From contig CM055112.1 in the NCBI GenBank assembly GCA_029204225.1, forward strand, positions 25,803,922-25,867,921: a stretch of DNA of 64,000 nt. Direction: 5' to 3'. Both the position numbers and the translations under genes were made by a program. Under the pieces are notes generated by a model. It was not told the origin of the DNA. It ran no database searches and was given only the letters and a program-made list of their open reading frames with translations. Positions 35,691 through 46,836 of the stretch are shown piece after piece. Source of the DNA: Diphasiastrum complanatum (Eukaryota; Streptophyta; Lycopodiopsida; Lycopodiales; Lycopodiaceae). The number at the start of each line of letters is the position of its first letter. The stretch's first letter is position 1.

Positions 35691-37213
35691 TAGCTAATGA
35701 AAGTATGTACCTATGATAACTAGGTACTTCTAGAAGTCTTTTTTAACTAGGGTGTAGTTGCCTGACTGACTGGTCACCAACTTTCCCATGCATACGTACT
35801 AGGTCATGTGGCCCAAAGCTGAAGGGTCTCGCTAGCATTGCAGAGGTCAGCTGGCAACAATGTTCATGGTCTTCATGATACACTTTGATCTCGGAAGCTG
35901 TTTAAACTAATCCCATAAGTTAGTGGATACTTATGGAAGACCCTCCTTGCTATAAATTAAAAGGAGAGATATTTTCATTTGTGTTCCCATTGGAAGGTGC
36001 ATAGCTCGAGGGAAGGTGCTCGAGCCTCCTCTTGCCTCCTTTCATTGGTTTTTATTGTGACATGCTTTTAATTGTTTATTTCATCAATATGTTGGTTATT
36101 GGGGCACTAATATATTGAGAGACATTAATTTAAGGTACTAGGTTCTCCCTCGAGATAAGTTTATATACCTCAAAAGAATGCACTCATCATCTAGGCCCTT
36201 CCCGATGTACTTCACTACGATTGATGAATCAAGATGACTTTAAAGTTGATATATGTAAATCCATGACACAATGAACTTTATTATATATGTTATTGGAGGA
36301 CATGAATAAGATTTAACAACAAAATCAACATGCTCAAGAACTTTGCTTCACTAGATTATATTAAGCATTTGGGATGCAAAATCAACCTTAAATTCACATT
36401 TAAGATTTCCAGCAAATGCTACAAACAGAATATTGAAGCACAATCGCATCTTTCATGGGTAGAACTGATAGTGCAAACATAAAATGGAAAGGATGCATGA
36501 CAAGATTGGAAGGCAATGTTTCGAAAGAGCAAGCATCTTCTAACACAAAAGGATGATTTAATTCAAGAAAAGTCTTGTTAAGTTACTTCAATGACATGGC
36601 ACTTAAAAAAGGCATTGTTGCGTTGAATGGATATTTGAGTTTATTTGCACATTAGTTTATGTTGCTTTGGAATTTCTTGATTTTATCAAAGGTGTATCTA
36701 TAGCAAGCAAAGATGATCATTTGTTTGCATGCTACTTCTACATTTTTTTAGTGATTAGAAATCAGTGAAACACGTGGGGCTGGAAATTCTCTTTGGAATA
36801 CAACTCTCCATCATGGATCTTATACAAATTACCAAAAAGAAATGTCTAGAGTTAGTATTAAGAATGCAACATTTGGAAAGTCCTAAAATTACATTGTGAA
36901 TGTGTATGCAACCCATTAGGGTTTTGCAAATGAAAGCATCAAAGTTGTCACCCAAAAACATTGGAAACAGAATGCAAAACCCAAAACTGGGAATGGAATG
37001 CAGAAGCGCCAAATGTTGCAAAAAAATTTCTTATCTAACATGAAAAGAAGTGCATCTGATGAAAAAGGCTCTCGTTTCTTAGCGGCTCTAGACAAGCTTT
37101 GTATGTACTGTATACCTCTATTCTTTCATTTCTTCTGATATATGTTCAGATTTGCCCTCCAAACTAACCTTTAAATAAGATGCTTGTATCACAAACAATT
37201 GCTACATGTTTGC
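35691..37213. other. Intergenic, downstream of the cupin gene
   Basis: No supported gene. A TATA-like GCTATAAATTAAAAGG near 35950 could belong to an LTR, but no partner was found. Frame 37021-36755 (minus) has no domain. The cupin gene's 3' UTR and polyadenylation site should lie below 37213; no canonical AATAAA is obvious. Confidence 0.45.
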
Positions 37214-39084
37214 TTAAGATCTGGAAGGAGGGAAGAAAACTGCATCATTAGTGCGGCGACCACGCAGCTTCTGCTCTAACTCTTTTGGAACATTCAAAGA
37301 TGCACTGATTATCTGTGGGGATAAGCTTTTGAGCACTGATGTCTTCCCTCCAAGATTGGCAAAGATAGGGCTGTTGTTGCAAAAACAGAAAAATTAAGCA
37401 TGTCAGCTATGGTCAAATGCTTTAGTTCTGCATCTGATGTTTTAATGGTAAAAGTGCTTCCAAAAGTTCTTGCATGCTCACTATAGCATTGCTCTTATGG
37501 CTATGGTGTTGATTGATCATAAAAACTGTGAGGACTGAATTGAATTACACAGAACTACCAAGAGAAATTGAATGTTTTGACAAGAATGTGCATAGAAAGA
37601 TTATCTTACTTTTCTGAGGTGATGATCGAGAACCATTCCATGCCTTCCTTGCCTGCGATTTTAGAGACAATGAAAAATGGTGGAACAATGAAGAAGTCTC
37701 CGGCCTTAAGCTCTGCCTCAATCACCCGAATTCCTTCATTTCCTACCACCTGAACTCTCCCACTACCTCTCACTATATAAGTGACTTGATATGCAGCATC
37801 TGATGAGAAGCCGGGTGAGCACATAGCACCCTGCATCAAATTTGGCAGCAATCATAAGATTGGACTGTCAAAAGATCAGAAAGAAAGAACGATATAAATG
37901 AAGTATCATGCATAAATTACTGGATCAAGCTTGACGAGATCTGCCCCAAGCCCCAGTTTCTTGAGAAATGGCAACTTCTCGCTTGTCAGCACTGCCACTC
38001 GCCCTCCATTCTTCACATCAGTGTCGAGCTCTGCATCCTCCACATTGTAGACAAATTCTTCGTAGCCTGCATCAATCTTCTCATGCACCGAGTCGGGGAA
38101 TTCAATGGCTTCTGATGGCTTCACTATAACAGCGCCCTTTTGTGCTTCAACAAGTTGTTTGACCGTGATTTCATCTAAATCCCATGCATGAGCGAGAAAC
38201 TCTGCCGAGAAGCCATGTACTACGCCATTATTACACTTCTCCTGGCTCGCACCAAATAAATAGAAATTCTGTAGAAGATAGCAGTAGTCAAAGCCAGTTT
38301 GTTACTGCTGGCAGAAACAATTCTGTTTCCCCCTTTTCCTATATCTTCCTTCTAGACTATTTGAATTCAATAGCTTGCATGCATAGCATGAATGGAAACT
38401 TATAAATTATAAAGTTTAATGAGACAATGCCTGTTCCCTCACCGTATATTCACCACGGCGATGGCCCTTCGAGGTTTCTCCTAAAGAGAGGATCACAAGA
38501 TCTGTTTGACCTTCATTATACCACCAATTGATTGCACCTTCTGGAATCGCCACTACAGCACCATGACGCACTTTCCTTACATGTTCAATCTCGCTACCTG
38601 GAAAAACCACACCCACTCTTCCACACCCTGCACAAATCTCAAAGAAGCTATCAGATAAATAGAACGAGGAAATGTGTGATTGAAACACGATCGCAAAACC
38701 AGAGACCAAATCATCAAGCAAATAAAAGAAATGGCGGTGACCAGAATGCTGGCCAAGACGTAGCCAAAATCTTTGCAAATCCGCATACTCAAGAACGTAA
38801 CGTAGAGCAAGACAGCAAAATCAGTCAAATAATGTATAGCAGTTAAAAAGCTGGCTGCAACGCAGCAAAAGCCTTTGCGAATGCGCAATACCTTCAAGAA
38901 CATAATAAATTTGAGCAGAATCACAGTACTTTGGCAGAGCAAGACCGCCAGGATACAGCACCACTTTGGCAGCACAAACATTCGCCACTTTCATGATCTC
39001 ATAATCATTACGCCAAACCTCCACGCGCCCTCCCTCTGATCTAAACACCTCCTCTGCCTGCCTGGGACCCAAATTCGCTGCCAT
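37214..39084 (-). CDS. Double-cupin, legumin/glutelin-like protein (367 aa, five exons)
   Basis: Exons on the minus strand: 39084-38892, 38627-38443, 38268-37921, 37830-37610, 37370-37214, all with GT-AG introns (264, 174, 90, 239 bp). Phases join exactly and give 1104 nt ending at TAA. The N-terminal cupin (about residues 35-150) has SAQIYYVLEGCGRVGVVFPG and INWWYNEGQTDLVILSLGET; the C-terminal cupin (about 190-345) has GAMCSPGFSSDAAYQVTYIV, GSGRVQVVG and GDFFIVPPFFIVSK. The metal-binding HxH of enzymatic cupins is absent from both. There is no signal peptide and no legumin NG cleavage site, so this is the cytosolic 11S-like class (Arabidopsis AT1G07750/AT2G28680 type, about 356 aa), not a vacuolar storage globulin. 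The ATG at 39084 is the first Met in frame. Exact role unknown; carbohydrate or ligand binding is possible. Intact in all respects I can check. Confidence 0.93.
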
Positions 39085-39106
39085 CACCACCTCCACTGCC
39101 ACTGCA

Positions 39107-39357
39107 CTTGCTGCTACAATTCTCAAAACCTGCAAAAACCTTGATCAGGGGTCTGGGCTCTACTGCTTTGATGACAGAAACCTGCACTGGCACTGCACTT
39201 GCTGCTGCAATTCTCAAAACCTGCAAAAACCTTGATCAGGGTTCTGGGCTCTACTGCTTTGATGACAGAAACTTGCACTTGCTGCTGCAATTCTGAAAAA
39301 CCTGCAAAAACCTTGATCAGGGATCTGGGCTCTACTGCTTTGATGGCAGAAAACAGC
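39107..39357. repeat. Tandem repeat upstream of the cupin ATG (three units)
   Basis: Units starting CTTGCTGCTRCAATTCT at 39107, 39198 and 39278 (spacings 91 and 80 bp; the first carries an extra 11 bp). On the gene's strand each unit contains GGTTTTTGCAGGTTTT, which resembles a 3' splice site. Confidence 0.93.
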
Positions 39358-39546
39358 TTCCAATCCGTCGACTGCAGCAGCGATCATTCCACAGGGACAG
39401 GATCTTTTGAGCTCAGAACGAATGCGATCGATCAGCAGCAAGCTCAGAAATGATGCGATCGATCAACAGCAGCGATGGCAGCAGAAAAAATCTGTCTTTT
39501 CTCGATCCAGACACGAGAAGACGAAGCTCTTCTGGATACAGAGCCC

Positions 39547-39850
39547 TTTTATTTTCTTCAGTCGCCCATGCATGGATCTTAGCGGCACGATCAGTCTTAC
39601 GCGCGCCCACTTGGATCGCAGCCACGCGTCACGACTACCAGTCATAAACCGTTCGTTGATAATCAGTCCACGTGGCAGTATCTTGCTCCTCATAAGATTA
39701 TCTAACGGTGTAGAAGCTTAGGAATCCAGTGCGTCGATGATTCATGAGGGTCCCGGTCTCTCAGAATAGACGGACCGAAACCGATCAGGATGGGTTGGTG
39801 AACAGGAGCTAAGACCAACCACTTGGATTTCGGACACGTGTCATACAAGT
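39547..39850 (-). promoter_or_regulatory. Candidate cupin promoter: TATA-like, RY, G-box/ABRE
   Basis: Reading toward the gene: ACACGTGT at 39834-39841, CCACGTGGC at 39668-39676, RY element CATGCATG at 39568-39575, and TATA-like AAAATAAAAGGG at about 39547-39556. RY plus ACGT-core boxes are the classical pair in seed or ABA-responsive promoters, bound by B3 and bZIP factors. The RY lies about 15 bp upstream of the TATA-like box, and the implied 5' UTR is about 430 bp unless an intron is removed. Inferred from motifs only. Confidence 0.5.
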
Positions 39851-40160
39851 CCCAATCGATGATCAAACGTGGCAAGATCTGAGCGCTCGATAAAATATCC
39901 AACGGTGGAGAGCTTTGAGTTATCCGATGCTGCTAAGATACGAGGGGGGCGCATATCCATATGATTGCACTGGAGGTTCAGGACATGATTTGGTTGGTCA
40001 TGTGATCAGTGGCCACATGCCAAATTAACCGTCACAACCTAATTTGGCTTGCACATGTGGCCAATTGCACTTTCTTCTTCTTCTTGCCTTGGGAGTCCCC
40101 AACTTTGCCTTTATCCTTGCCACTTTATGGATGCATGACACTCCTTGTCTTCTCCTCTTC
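39851..40160. other. No gene recognised
   Basis: Intergenic sequence upstream of the cupin promoter; no supported features. Confidence 0.5.
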
Positions 40161-40276
40161 CATTTCTTCCTCTCTACCCAACGGGGTTGGCTCAACTGGT
40201 TAGCTTGGCATCCAAAGTTTCTTTGGTCCCAGGTTCGAGCCTCCCCTTGGAAACCAAGAAGCATTTCTTCCTCTCT
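40161..40276 (+). mobile_element. tRNA-derived SINE with 15-bp target duplication
   Basis: The body (40176-40261) has an A box (TGGCTCAACTGGTTAGC), a CCAAAGTTTCTTTGG hairpin and an intact B box (GGTTCGAGCC). CATTTCTTCCTCTCT occurs exactly at both ends (40161-40175 and 40262-40276), a target-site duplication that proves insertion and defines the family's ends. Same family as 23952-24155. There is no poly(A) tail or pol III terminator at the end. Confidence 0.9.
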
Positions 40277-40306
40277 TCTTGGGAGTCCCCATCTTTTATG
40301 CACTCA

Positions 40307-40309
<3 letters not shown>

Positions 40310-40351
<42 letters not shown>
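40310..40351. repeat. (CT)n microsatellite
   Basis: About 42 bp of CT repeats, 34 bp after the SINE. Confidence 0.97.
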
Positions 40352-40352
<1 letters not shown>

Positions 40353-42150
40353 CATCCCAAGCTGATTCGATCTTATTATTTTTCTACATGTAAAGGAAAA
40401 AGTATTGGGTTGTGGCTTTTATGCTTGTCTAGGACAAAAGCCCTTGTCTGCACAGGGAGGTTGCTCAAGAGTTTATGGCCATATTACCAACCAAAGCAAG
40501 CTCCCCATGTGTTTATGAAAGCATAATTTTCACGTTGCTTTGTAAACTTAAGGCAAGACTACCGTTGGAGTGGCCAAACGAAGTTTTTGAGGGAAGTCTA
40601 AGCTAAAGGACATTTGTATTGGTGACTCCTTAGTCATCTTAGAATTAGTGTTGGAGACTAGTGCAATAGATTAGTGATTGAGACTAGTGCAAAAAATAAG
40701 CTCAAATAGTTGGGTGAAATTAGCATTGAATCTATGATCTAACTATGTATATATTCTCTATCTTGAAGTAGAGTTAGCATCAAAACCTACAATTGAAAAA
40801 TGTTCACATCTCCCTCTCCTACAACTTGTGCAAGTACCATGAATAGCTACTACTATTGTGTAGTAAATCTAGAAAAATAGGAGAGGCATGAGAACAATTC
40901 ATTTGAGAGGAAGAGTCAATAGGCTCCCATGGCCCTAGTCCTTTTCCACCTCTAGCAGAACCATGGCCAGCGTATTACTACTAAACCTTGATGCAAAGCA
41001 AAAAAAAATTAGCCCAAGCAAAGTTCAATGCAACACATTCCTTGCATTTTCTTCAGTGACTACTTGGTTAATCTTATTTTTAGATCATGGACAAAATGGC
41101 TTATTAGGATATTGTAAAAGGCTACCAATGTATGGTGATGCATGTTCTGTAAAGATTATTCCACTACTTAGAAAGTGTGATTAACCATATAACTATTGGA
41201 TTTTATTGGAATAAAAAACATTAGAGAAACTCCATACTCCAAAAGGTCCCTAAAAGAATTGCCATGTATGAGAGAGAAACTCATTGGATATTTCAAATAG
41301 GAAACTTTTCATGTCTACTCGCTCGAATGCAAATTTTGAATCACGCTAATTAGTTGTCAAGTTAATTAGATCTCGTTATATAATTTATCAATAGTTTAAC
41401 TACTATTACTTCCCAAGTATGTAGAGTCTAGAAACCTTCCACATCCATGTGCCATCAAGAAATACATATTTTTCTTTGCTTTGGTAGTGTCATTTAGAGA
41501 AGCATACACTAGATCTATTGGAGTGAGTACCTTTTTTTTAACAAAATTTTGAAAGGAAAACATTCATAAGCATGTCTCTTACTTTCATATAACATATGTA
41601 CCCTCCTCTAGGACATCCATTTTACTAAAATACTTCAAAAAGGTTTATGATCTATACAAATCTTTCTAGGATTTTTAAATTTCATCCTCATATTGATTTC
41701 CTTATATAATGCACTTTGATATCTTAAAAAATGTGATATGATTTATGTTATAGATCCAAGCACAATACAACATCTAATTAACTTTGATTTTATTATGCAT
41801 CTCTTCTTATTTGTGTACCAAGAATATAGTGTTTTCCTTGGATATTGTGAAAATTTGAGCATTTATTCTTTCCGTTTAGTACAAAATAAAGTTCAAAATC
41901 TAGATCATGAAAACAATTCTTTGATTTCTACTTATAATTCTTTAAAAGAAACATGTGTCATTGATAATTAACAAAGAAAATGAAAATCTCCAAAAAGAAA
42001 TATGTTTATTACACAATATTACATTAGATTTCTAAAAAGAGAATGATCAAATGCATGAAACTCAAGTCACCACGTAATTCTAGCTGGTAAAAGATGAGAA
42101 AATAAAATATCACAAATGGAAGCATCCAATGTTAAAAGACATCAATGACT
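40352..42150. other. AT-rich, no gene recognised
   Basis: Frames at 40963-41184 and 41738-41971 (FRLVQNKVQNLDHENNSLIS, coiled-coil-like, reminiscent of some gag proteins) are too short and isolated to call. Confidence 0.45.
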
Positions 42151-42157
42151 TTACATG

Positions 42158-42850
42158 CTAATCCTTCGCCTTCAGAGCATTGGTGATACTACCTGGGTAA
42201 TACAACACCAAATCCCCCTTCGTAAGTTCGCGCTCATGGATATGTTTATTAAACAACTTCGCTTGTTGCTGCCTAATCACCCAATTTTGCCATTTAGCAT
42301 ACCCTCTATGCTCTTCCAACTTTTCCAGTGTGTGCAACCGTTCACGCAATGCTTCCTCCGGCCACAAATTGCATGTGGCTTGTATGTGCAAGGTTCGCAA
42401 AACAAACTCATATGGCATAACCGCGCCTAGCCCATGCACCAATTGAAAAGGAGTGAAACCAATCGATATTTTGTAGGCTGTACGATAAGCCCACAATGCC
42501 GATTGCAAAAATTCATGCCATCCTCCTTTCTCTAGTACTTTGTTTTACCAATAAAATCCAAACCCCATGTCTGAAATGGTTCAATAGGTTGCAAGGGCAC
42601 CAGTGGATAATCCATAGTGGGTACTGGCCTCCCCTGTTTCTGGCAAGCATCGCAACTTCGACAAAATTCCATAGTCTCCTTCCAAATTCTTGGCCACCAC
42701 AACCCTGCCTGTAGAATTTTCTACATCGTGATTTCAGAGGCAAAAATATCAGATCATTGACTAGAGCATCAATCAGATCCCTCCTATAGAATTTAATATT
42801 TCCCTATTGAAATTCCGTCGTAACGACATCATTGTTTTGAATAGGTACTT
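42158..42850 (-). pseudogene. Ty3/Gypsy integrase fragment
   Basis: The minus strand reads a zinc-binding and core-entry region around 42743-42560 in mixed frames (GLWWPRIW, CDACQKQGRPVPTMDYP, LGLDFIGKT-like) and then 42508-42158: ALWAYRTAYKISIGFTPFQL, MPYEFVLRTL, FNKHIHERELTKGDLVLYY, the C-terminal half of a Gypsy integrase. The D-D part of the catalytic core between them is deleted. Not from the 33.5-35.7 kb element in any obvious way. Confidence 0.85.
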
Positions 42851-43109
42851 GCTCCTTGTCCTTGCCCTTCTTCATATGCTTCTTTGACCTCTTCCCATTA
42901 TCCGAAGATGAATCCTCATCTGATCCTGTGGAACTGTCAGACTCTAAATCTGTGTCCGAGTATGAACCTGACGAACTACTTCTCCTATGGTGTCCTCAAT
43001 GTCGGCGGTATTTCTTTCATGTTTCTTCCTCCTCTAACTGTCAAGCAGCTTCCACAATTTGTTCCAACAACTATATGTGCAAGGACATGGTACTTCTTCT
43101 AAGCACCTT

Positions 43110-43560
43110 ATGGAGACCATCTCGAAAATATTTGACGATAGATGGCATAGGATCTATTCCTCCTTGCTTAGGCACATCTAAAAGGATAGGTCTAGATAAT
43201 GTTTTGTATGTTCCTACCATTTCAATAAACTTGCTTAGTGTAGGACAATTAATGGCAATGGACTAGATGTAGATTTCAAGAATGGAGTTTGTTCCATCTT
43301 GAAAAATGACAAGTGCATAGCTAGTGGCATTAAGCAAGGTAGACTTTTCAAGTTGGATGCTAATGTTGCAAATGAAAGTGTGAACTTGGCTAGGGAGGAG
43401 CTGTCTCAAGTGGAGCTTTGGCATAAAAGATTAGGCCATCCTAATCTTCAATCTATGGAGTCAATGGCAAGCAAGGAACTAGCTCTCGGCCTACCAAGAG
43501 CTTTCAAGAAGTGTGGAAAGATGTGTGAGGCTAGGACCAACAAACACAAAGTAACATGAA
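43110..43560 (+). pseudogene. Copia fragment: protease end and GAG-pre-integrase
   Basis: LDNVLYVPTISINLLSVGQL ends the protease region; after a stop and frame change come KMKNDKCIASGIKQGRLFKL and VELWHKRLGHPNLQSMESMA with KCGKMCEA. The match stops at 43560. The open stretch before it (42856-43110) is serine/acidic-rich and may be gag-derived or chance. Confidence 0.8.
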
Positions 43561-43742
43561 ATGAAAGTTGTTGTACGGTTTCACATGTGTGAAAAGTACA
43601 TACACAGCCTCCAAGTCGATTTGATCCAAATAGAAACAAGCTATCACTCTAGATGAACTTGCCCTCACTAGTATTGGTCAAAAACAAATTTTGCCAATGA
43701 TCTTTGCAAGTTTTATAATTCAAATGATCACTCTCTTACTTA

Positions 43743-44690
43743 GCTCTGATACCATGATAAAATTTCAGTTTTTTAGGACAATAATGATTGTAATTAACAA
43801 TCATAGAGAGTTATTGGTTGCTTAATCAATGGATCTATCAAGTTCTACACATTAGATCTTGATCTAGATTCACTACACTTAGATTTAAGCAAGAGCAATG
43901 GATCAACACATCATAAATTAGTGAAAGCGGCCTCACACGTGTGGAGTACTGTCCATTGTACGGCCTGCACCTGAAACAACAAGTACTATAGTTCTTGATA
44001 GCAATCTTTCATAGAAATCACAATTCTAATGACTAGAAATCTCACAAAAGTGTAGAATGCAAAAGTCTCATCAATCTCATTAGCAAAATGATGATCCTTT
44101 TATGGATCAAGTACATCCACGATTCTGGTACAGTCCACCATCACTCCTAAACCACAAGACAACTACAACTCTCAACTCTCAAACATACCCACTCCTAAAA
44201 TCCTCACTCACAAAAGTACTAACTCTGCACATCATCTCATTATTATCCAACTATCATTGAGCTATTTTAAGCAACTCACAATCCTTCTAACCAGCCCACA
44301 AACATTGAACTCACCTCAAGCAATCAATCAAGCCAAAGTTTAGAATACACCTCACTAACTATGGAGTTAACAACACACAAGCAACAAACAGGCATGAGGG
44401 CACAAATCAACCATTAACCTCCCACAAACTACTAACCCACATTGCAAGTGACTAACATTGAGCAACTAACATTCACAACAATTACCCACAAAATAGAATT
44501 AACTTCAAAGCACACTCAAACAAGCAAGTATCTCCCAAAAGTGCCGACTCCTAAAAATACTAACACACAAAAGTACTAACATACAAAAGTCCTAACATAC
44601 AAAAGTACTAATATACAAAAGTCCTAACATTTGAAATACAAGGAGTTGGCTCCTCCTTATAGAAAAATCCAATGCATCCCCTTCACAATG
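43743..44690 (-). mobile_element. Isolated LTR and primer site of a minus-strand Copia element
   Basis: GCTCTGATACCA at 43743-43754 is the minus-strand primer site TGGTATCAGAGC. Directly right of it an LTR-like sequence begins TGATAAAATTTC. On the minus strand a TATA-like CTATAAGGAGGAGCC lies near 44650. No second LTR and no internal coding follow, and the right boundary (beyond 44690) could not be fixed. Confidence 0.55.
44558..44632. repeat. 16-bp tandem repeat, four to five copies
   Basis: The unit TAYTAACATACAAAAG alternates between TACT and TCCT starts. It lies inside the putative LTR. Confidence 0.85.
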
Positions 44691-46400
44691 CCATCATGCC
44701 ATTCTTCATGTCCTTCAAGCCCTCTTTGCCATTTGTCCCCAACCCACTTGATAGTACACCTAGTGGCCTCCATAAGAGAGTGGGGGAGTGGTGCATTCAA
44801 GGCTCTCTCCCAAAACTAGCCAAGATGCCATTTTTGTCAAAGGCTAGGGAGGCCATTCAAGTTTATCATATTGTACACCCTAGACGCCCAAAATGTCAAT
44901 GGCTAGTGGGTGTACCTCCCAAATTTTTTTAGCTTCCAAGGTGTTTTGGCATTTAATATCCAAATTTTGGGTGAGGCCCTTTTTCAACTCCTATTTTTAG
45001 TAGGCGGCCTTCATTTTTCCTTGGGTACCTGTGTTTTTGGCCTTTCTTCGATTTTTCAAGGGCCGTGCACCTACTGCTCATTTGTCTGGGTTTTTGGTCT
45101 GTTTGGTAACTCCTTGGCCCGCATATTTCGTTACTTGCCTGTAAATTGCCCAAACTTTGTCGTTAGGGTTTCTGTGATTCCTTGACATTGAATCCATATT
45201 TTCTGGTCCCGTTTTTACCCGAAACTTTTCTTTCTTGGTTTTTTCTTATGTGGTTGACTTTTTTTTGGCATTCATGACTAAGGCTCCCACGACAACACGG
45301 TTTCCCTGAAAAATATACTGAGTGATCATATATTAGTGAAAATGGACTCAGTACATGGTGAGATTTTAGCACGGTCATACCGGGTATTTTTTTACAACTT
45401 GCCAATTTTTTGAAAAGCCGTAAAATATTTACCGGCCATTTCTAAGGACGCAAAATTTGCTCTAGCCTCATTTAGGACGGGCTGGGACCCAATTCTAGGT
45501 GGACCGGCACTTTTGGCTCGATCTTACAAAACTTGACCACAATATTTTTGACAGGTTTTTTCTTTAAACTGTGTCTAGCCACTTTAGGGGGCACGCTGGG
45601 ACCCAGTTCTTAGGCAAATTTGTGCCAATTTTTCTCTAATAACCGAGTTTTACATGCCGGTTTTTCAGGTATTGCGAAATTAAGCTTCAATATTAGCTCG
45701 ATTTTCCGTGCAAAAATATCGGCTAACATTGGCGACTACCACTGGGTAGTATGGTCCCCATACGTTGGACCCAGAGTCTCTGGTTTCGCAGACCAGCTCC
45801 TGGTGGTGGATCAAGTTTAGTGGGCTCATCACCCTTGCTAGGTGATGCCAACCACAGTGAGTTGGTAGGATGTCTTCAACAGCTTCCTACCCAAAGGCCA
45901 TCGATTTAGCCCTTAGGATCCATCTGCAACCGGATTGGATTTAACTGCAGCATCTTTGAACAAGTAAGTGTCTTCATACCTGCAAAAAACCCACCTATGA
46001 CCTACATGGCAAATGCTCCCAATTCCATCAGATGTAAGGCAATGCCCACTTTTGGACCTATGCATGGAGGGATATGCAAATGCAAATCTCATGATTGGAG
46101 ATAGGATGATCTAGATGCAAGTCAACAGTATTGTGTCTAACACTATGTCCTTGATGTGTGTGTGAATGCATACACGATGAGGCTCTGAATCTGATATACT
46201 GGTCATAAAAAACATCCGGACTCTGTTGTGTTGTACTGAACACATGTAAAAAAGACTGGAAGAGGGACTTGAAGTACTCTATGCGATTAGTTATACCAAA
46301 TTTAGTGAGAAAACTGGACAGAAGCCATTGCCTAGTATCGGTTCTATGCGAGAGGGGAGTAACCAAGATTAAAGGAGTACACTGCGCACGCATAGAAGTG
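44691..46400. other. No gene recognised; possibly LTR sequence
   Basis: GCTGGGACCCARTTCT occurs twice (about 45481 and 45594). No domain in any frame. The right part may be the 5' portion of the Gypsy LTR that continues at 49601. Confidence 0.4.
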
Positions 46401-46408
46401 ATATGTAC

Positions 46409-46836
46409 TATAAGGGAAGCTCCCTCAAGATCCTGCTTACAAGATGAAACACAATGGAAAACACACTATGGAGCAACCACCCAACCAAGTAGAAGCAACC
46501 AATCAACTCTAGAAGCTTCACCCCCAAGCCAAGGAATAAAAAGCATGAAAGTAAAGTGAAACCTTGACAATGAATAAATGACCACAATGAGGAGTAAGGC
46601 GAGTTTGGCCTCAATATATAGAGCCAAAAGCAACCTGGGCACATATCCATGCATAGCCCTAAGTTTCCTATACATAGATTCACCTAGAATAGAGTCCTAA
46701 GCATGGACCAACTGTTCATAGAATTGCTATTGATAACTGTACACATGCATACAATGTCTCATACCTTGTCTAAACTCCATTTAGTGTGTTCTGGGCCTCA
46801 CAAGTATATTAGTTACTTTCGGTCACATCCAATATG
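46409..46836 (-). repeat. 3' LTR of the non-coding element
   Basis: Shares AAGGGAAGCTCCCTCAAGAT to GTTACTTTCGGTCACATC with the right repeat. CAATATATAGAGCC near 46610 is a TATA-like candidate. Confidence 0.8.

Noticed and set aside
36755-37021. 88-aa minus frame downstream of the cupin
   Set aside because: No domain, and it lies beyond the cupin stop in AT-rich DNA.
39041-39226. An upstream start for the cupin at a TTG-initiated extension (MQVLRI..)
   Set aside because: There is no ATG in the extension and it is made of the tandem repeat; the ATG at 39084 gives a normal family length.
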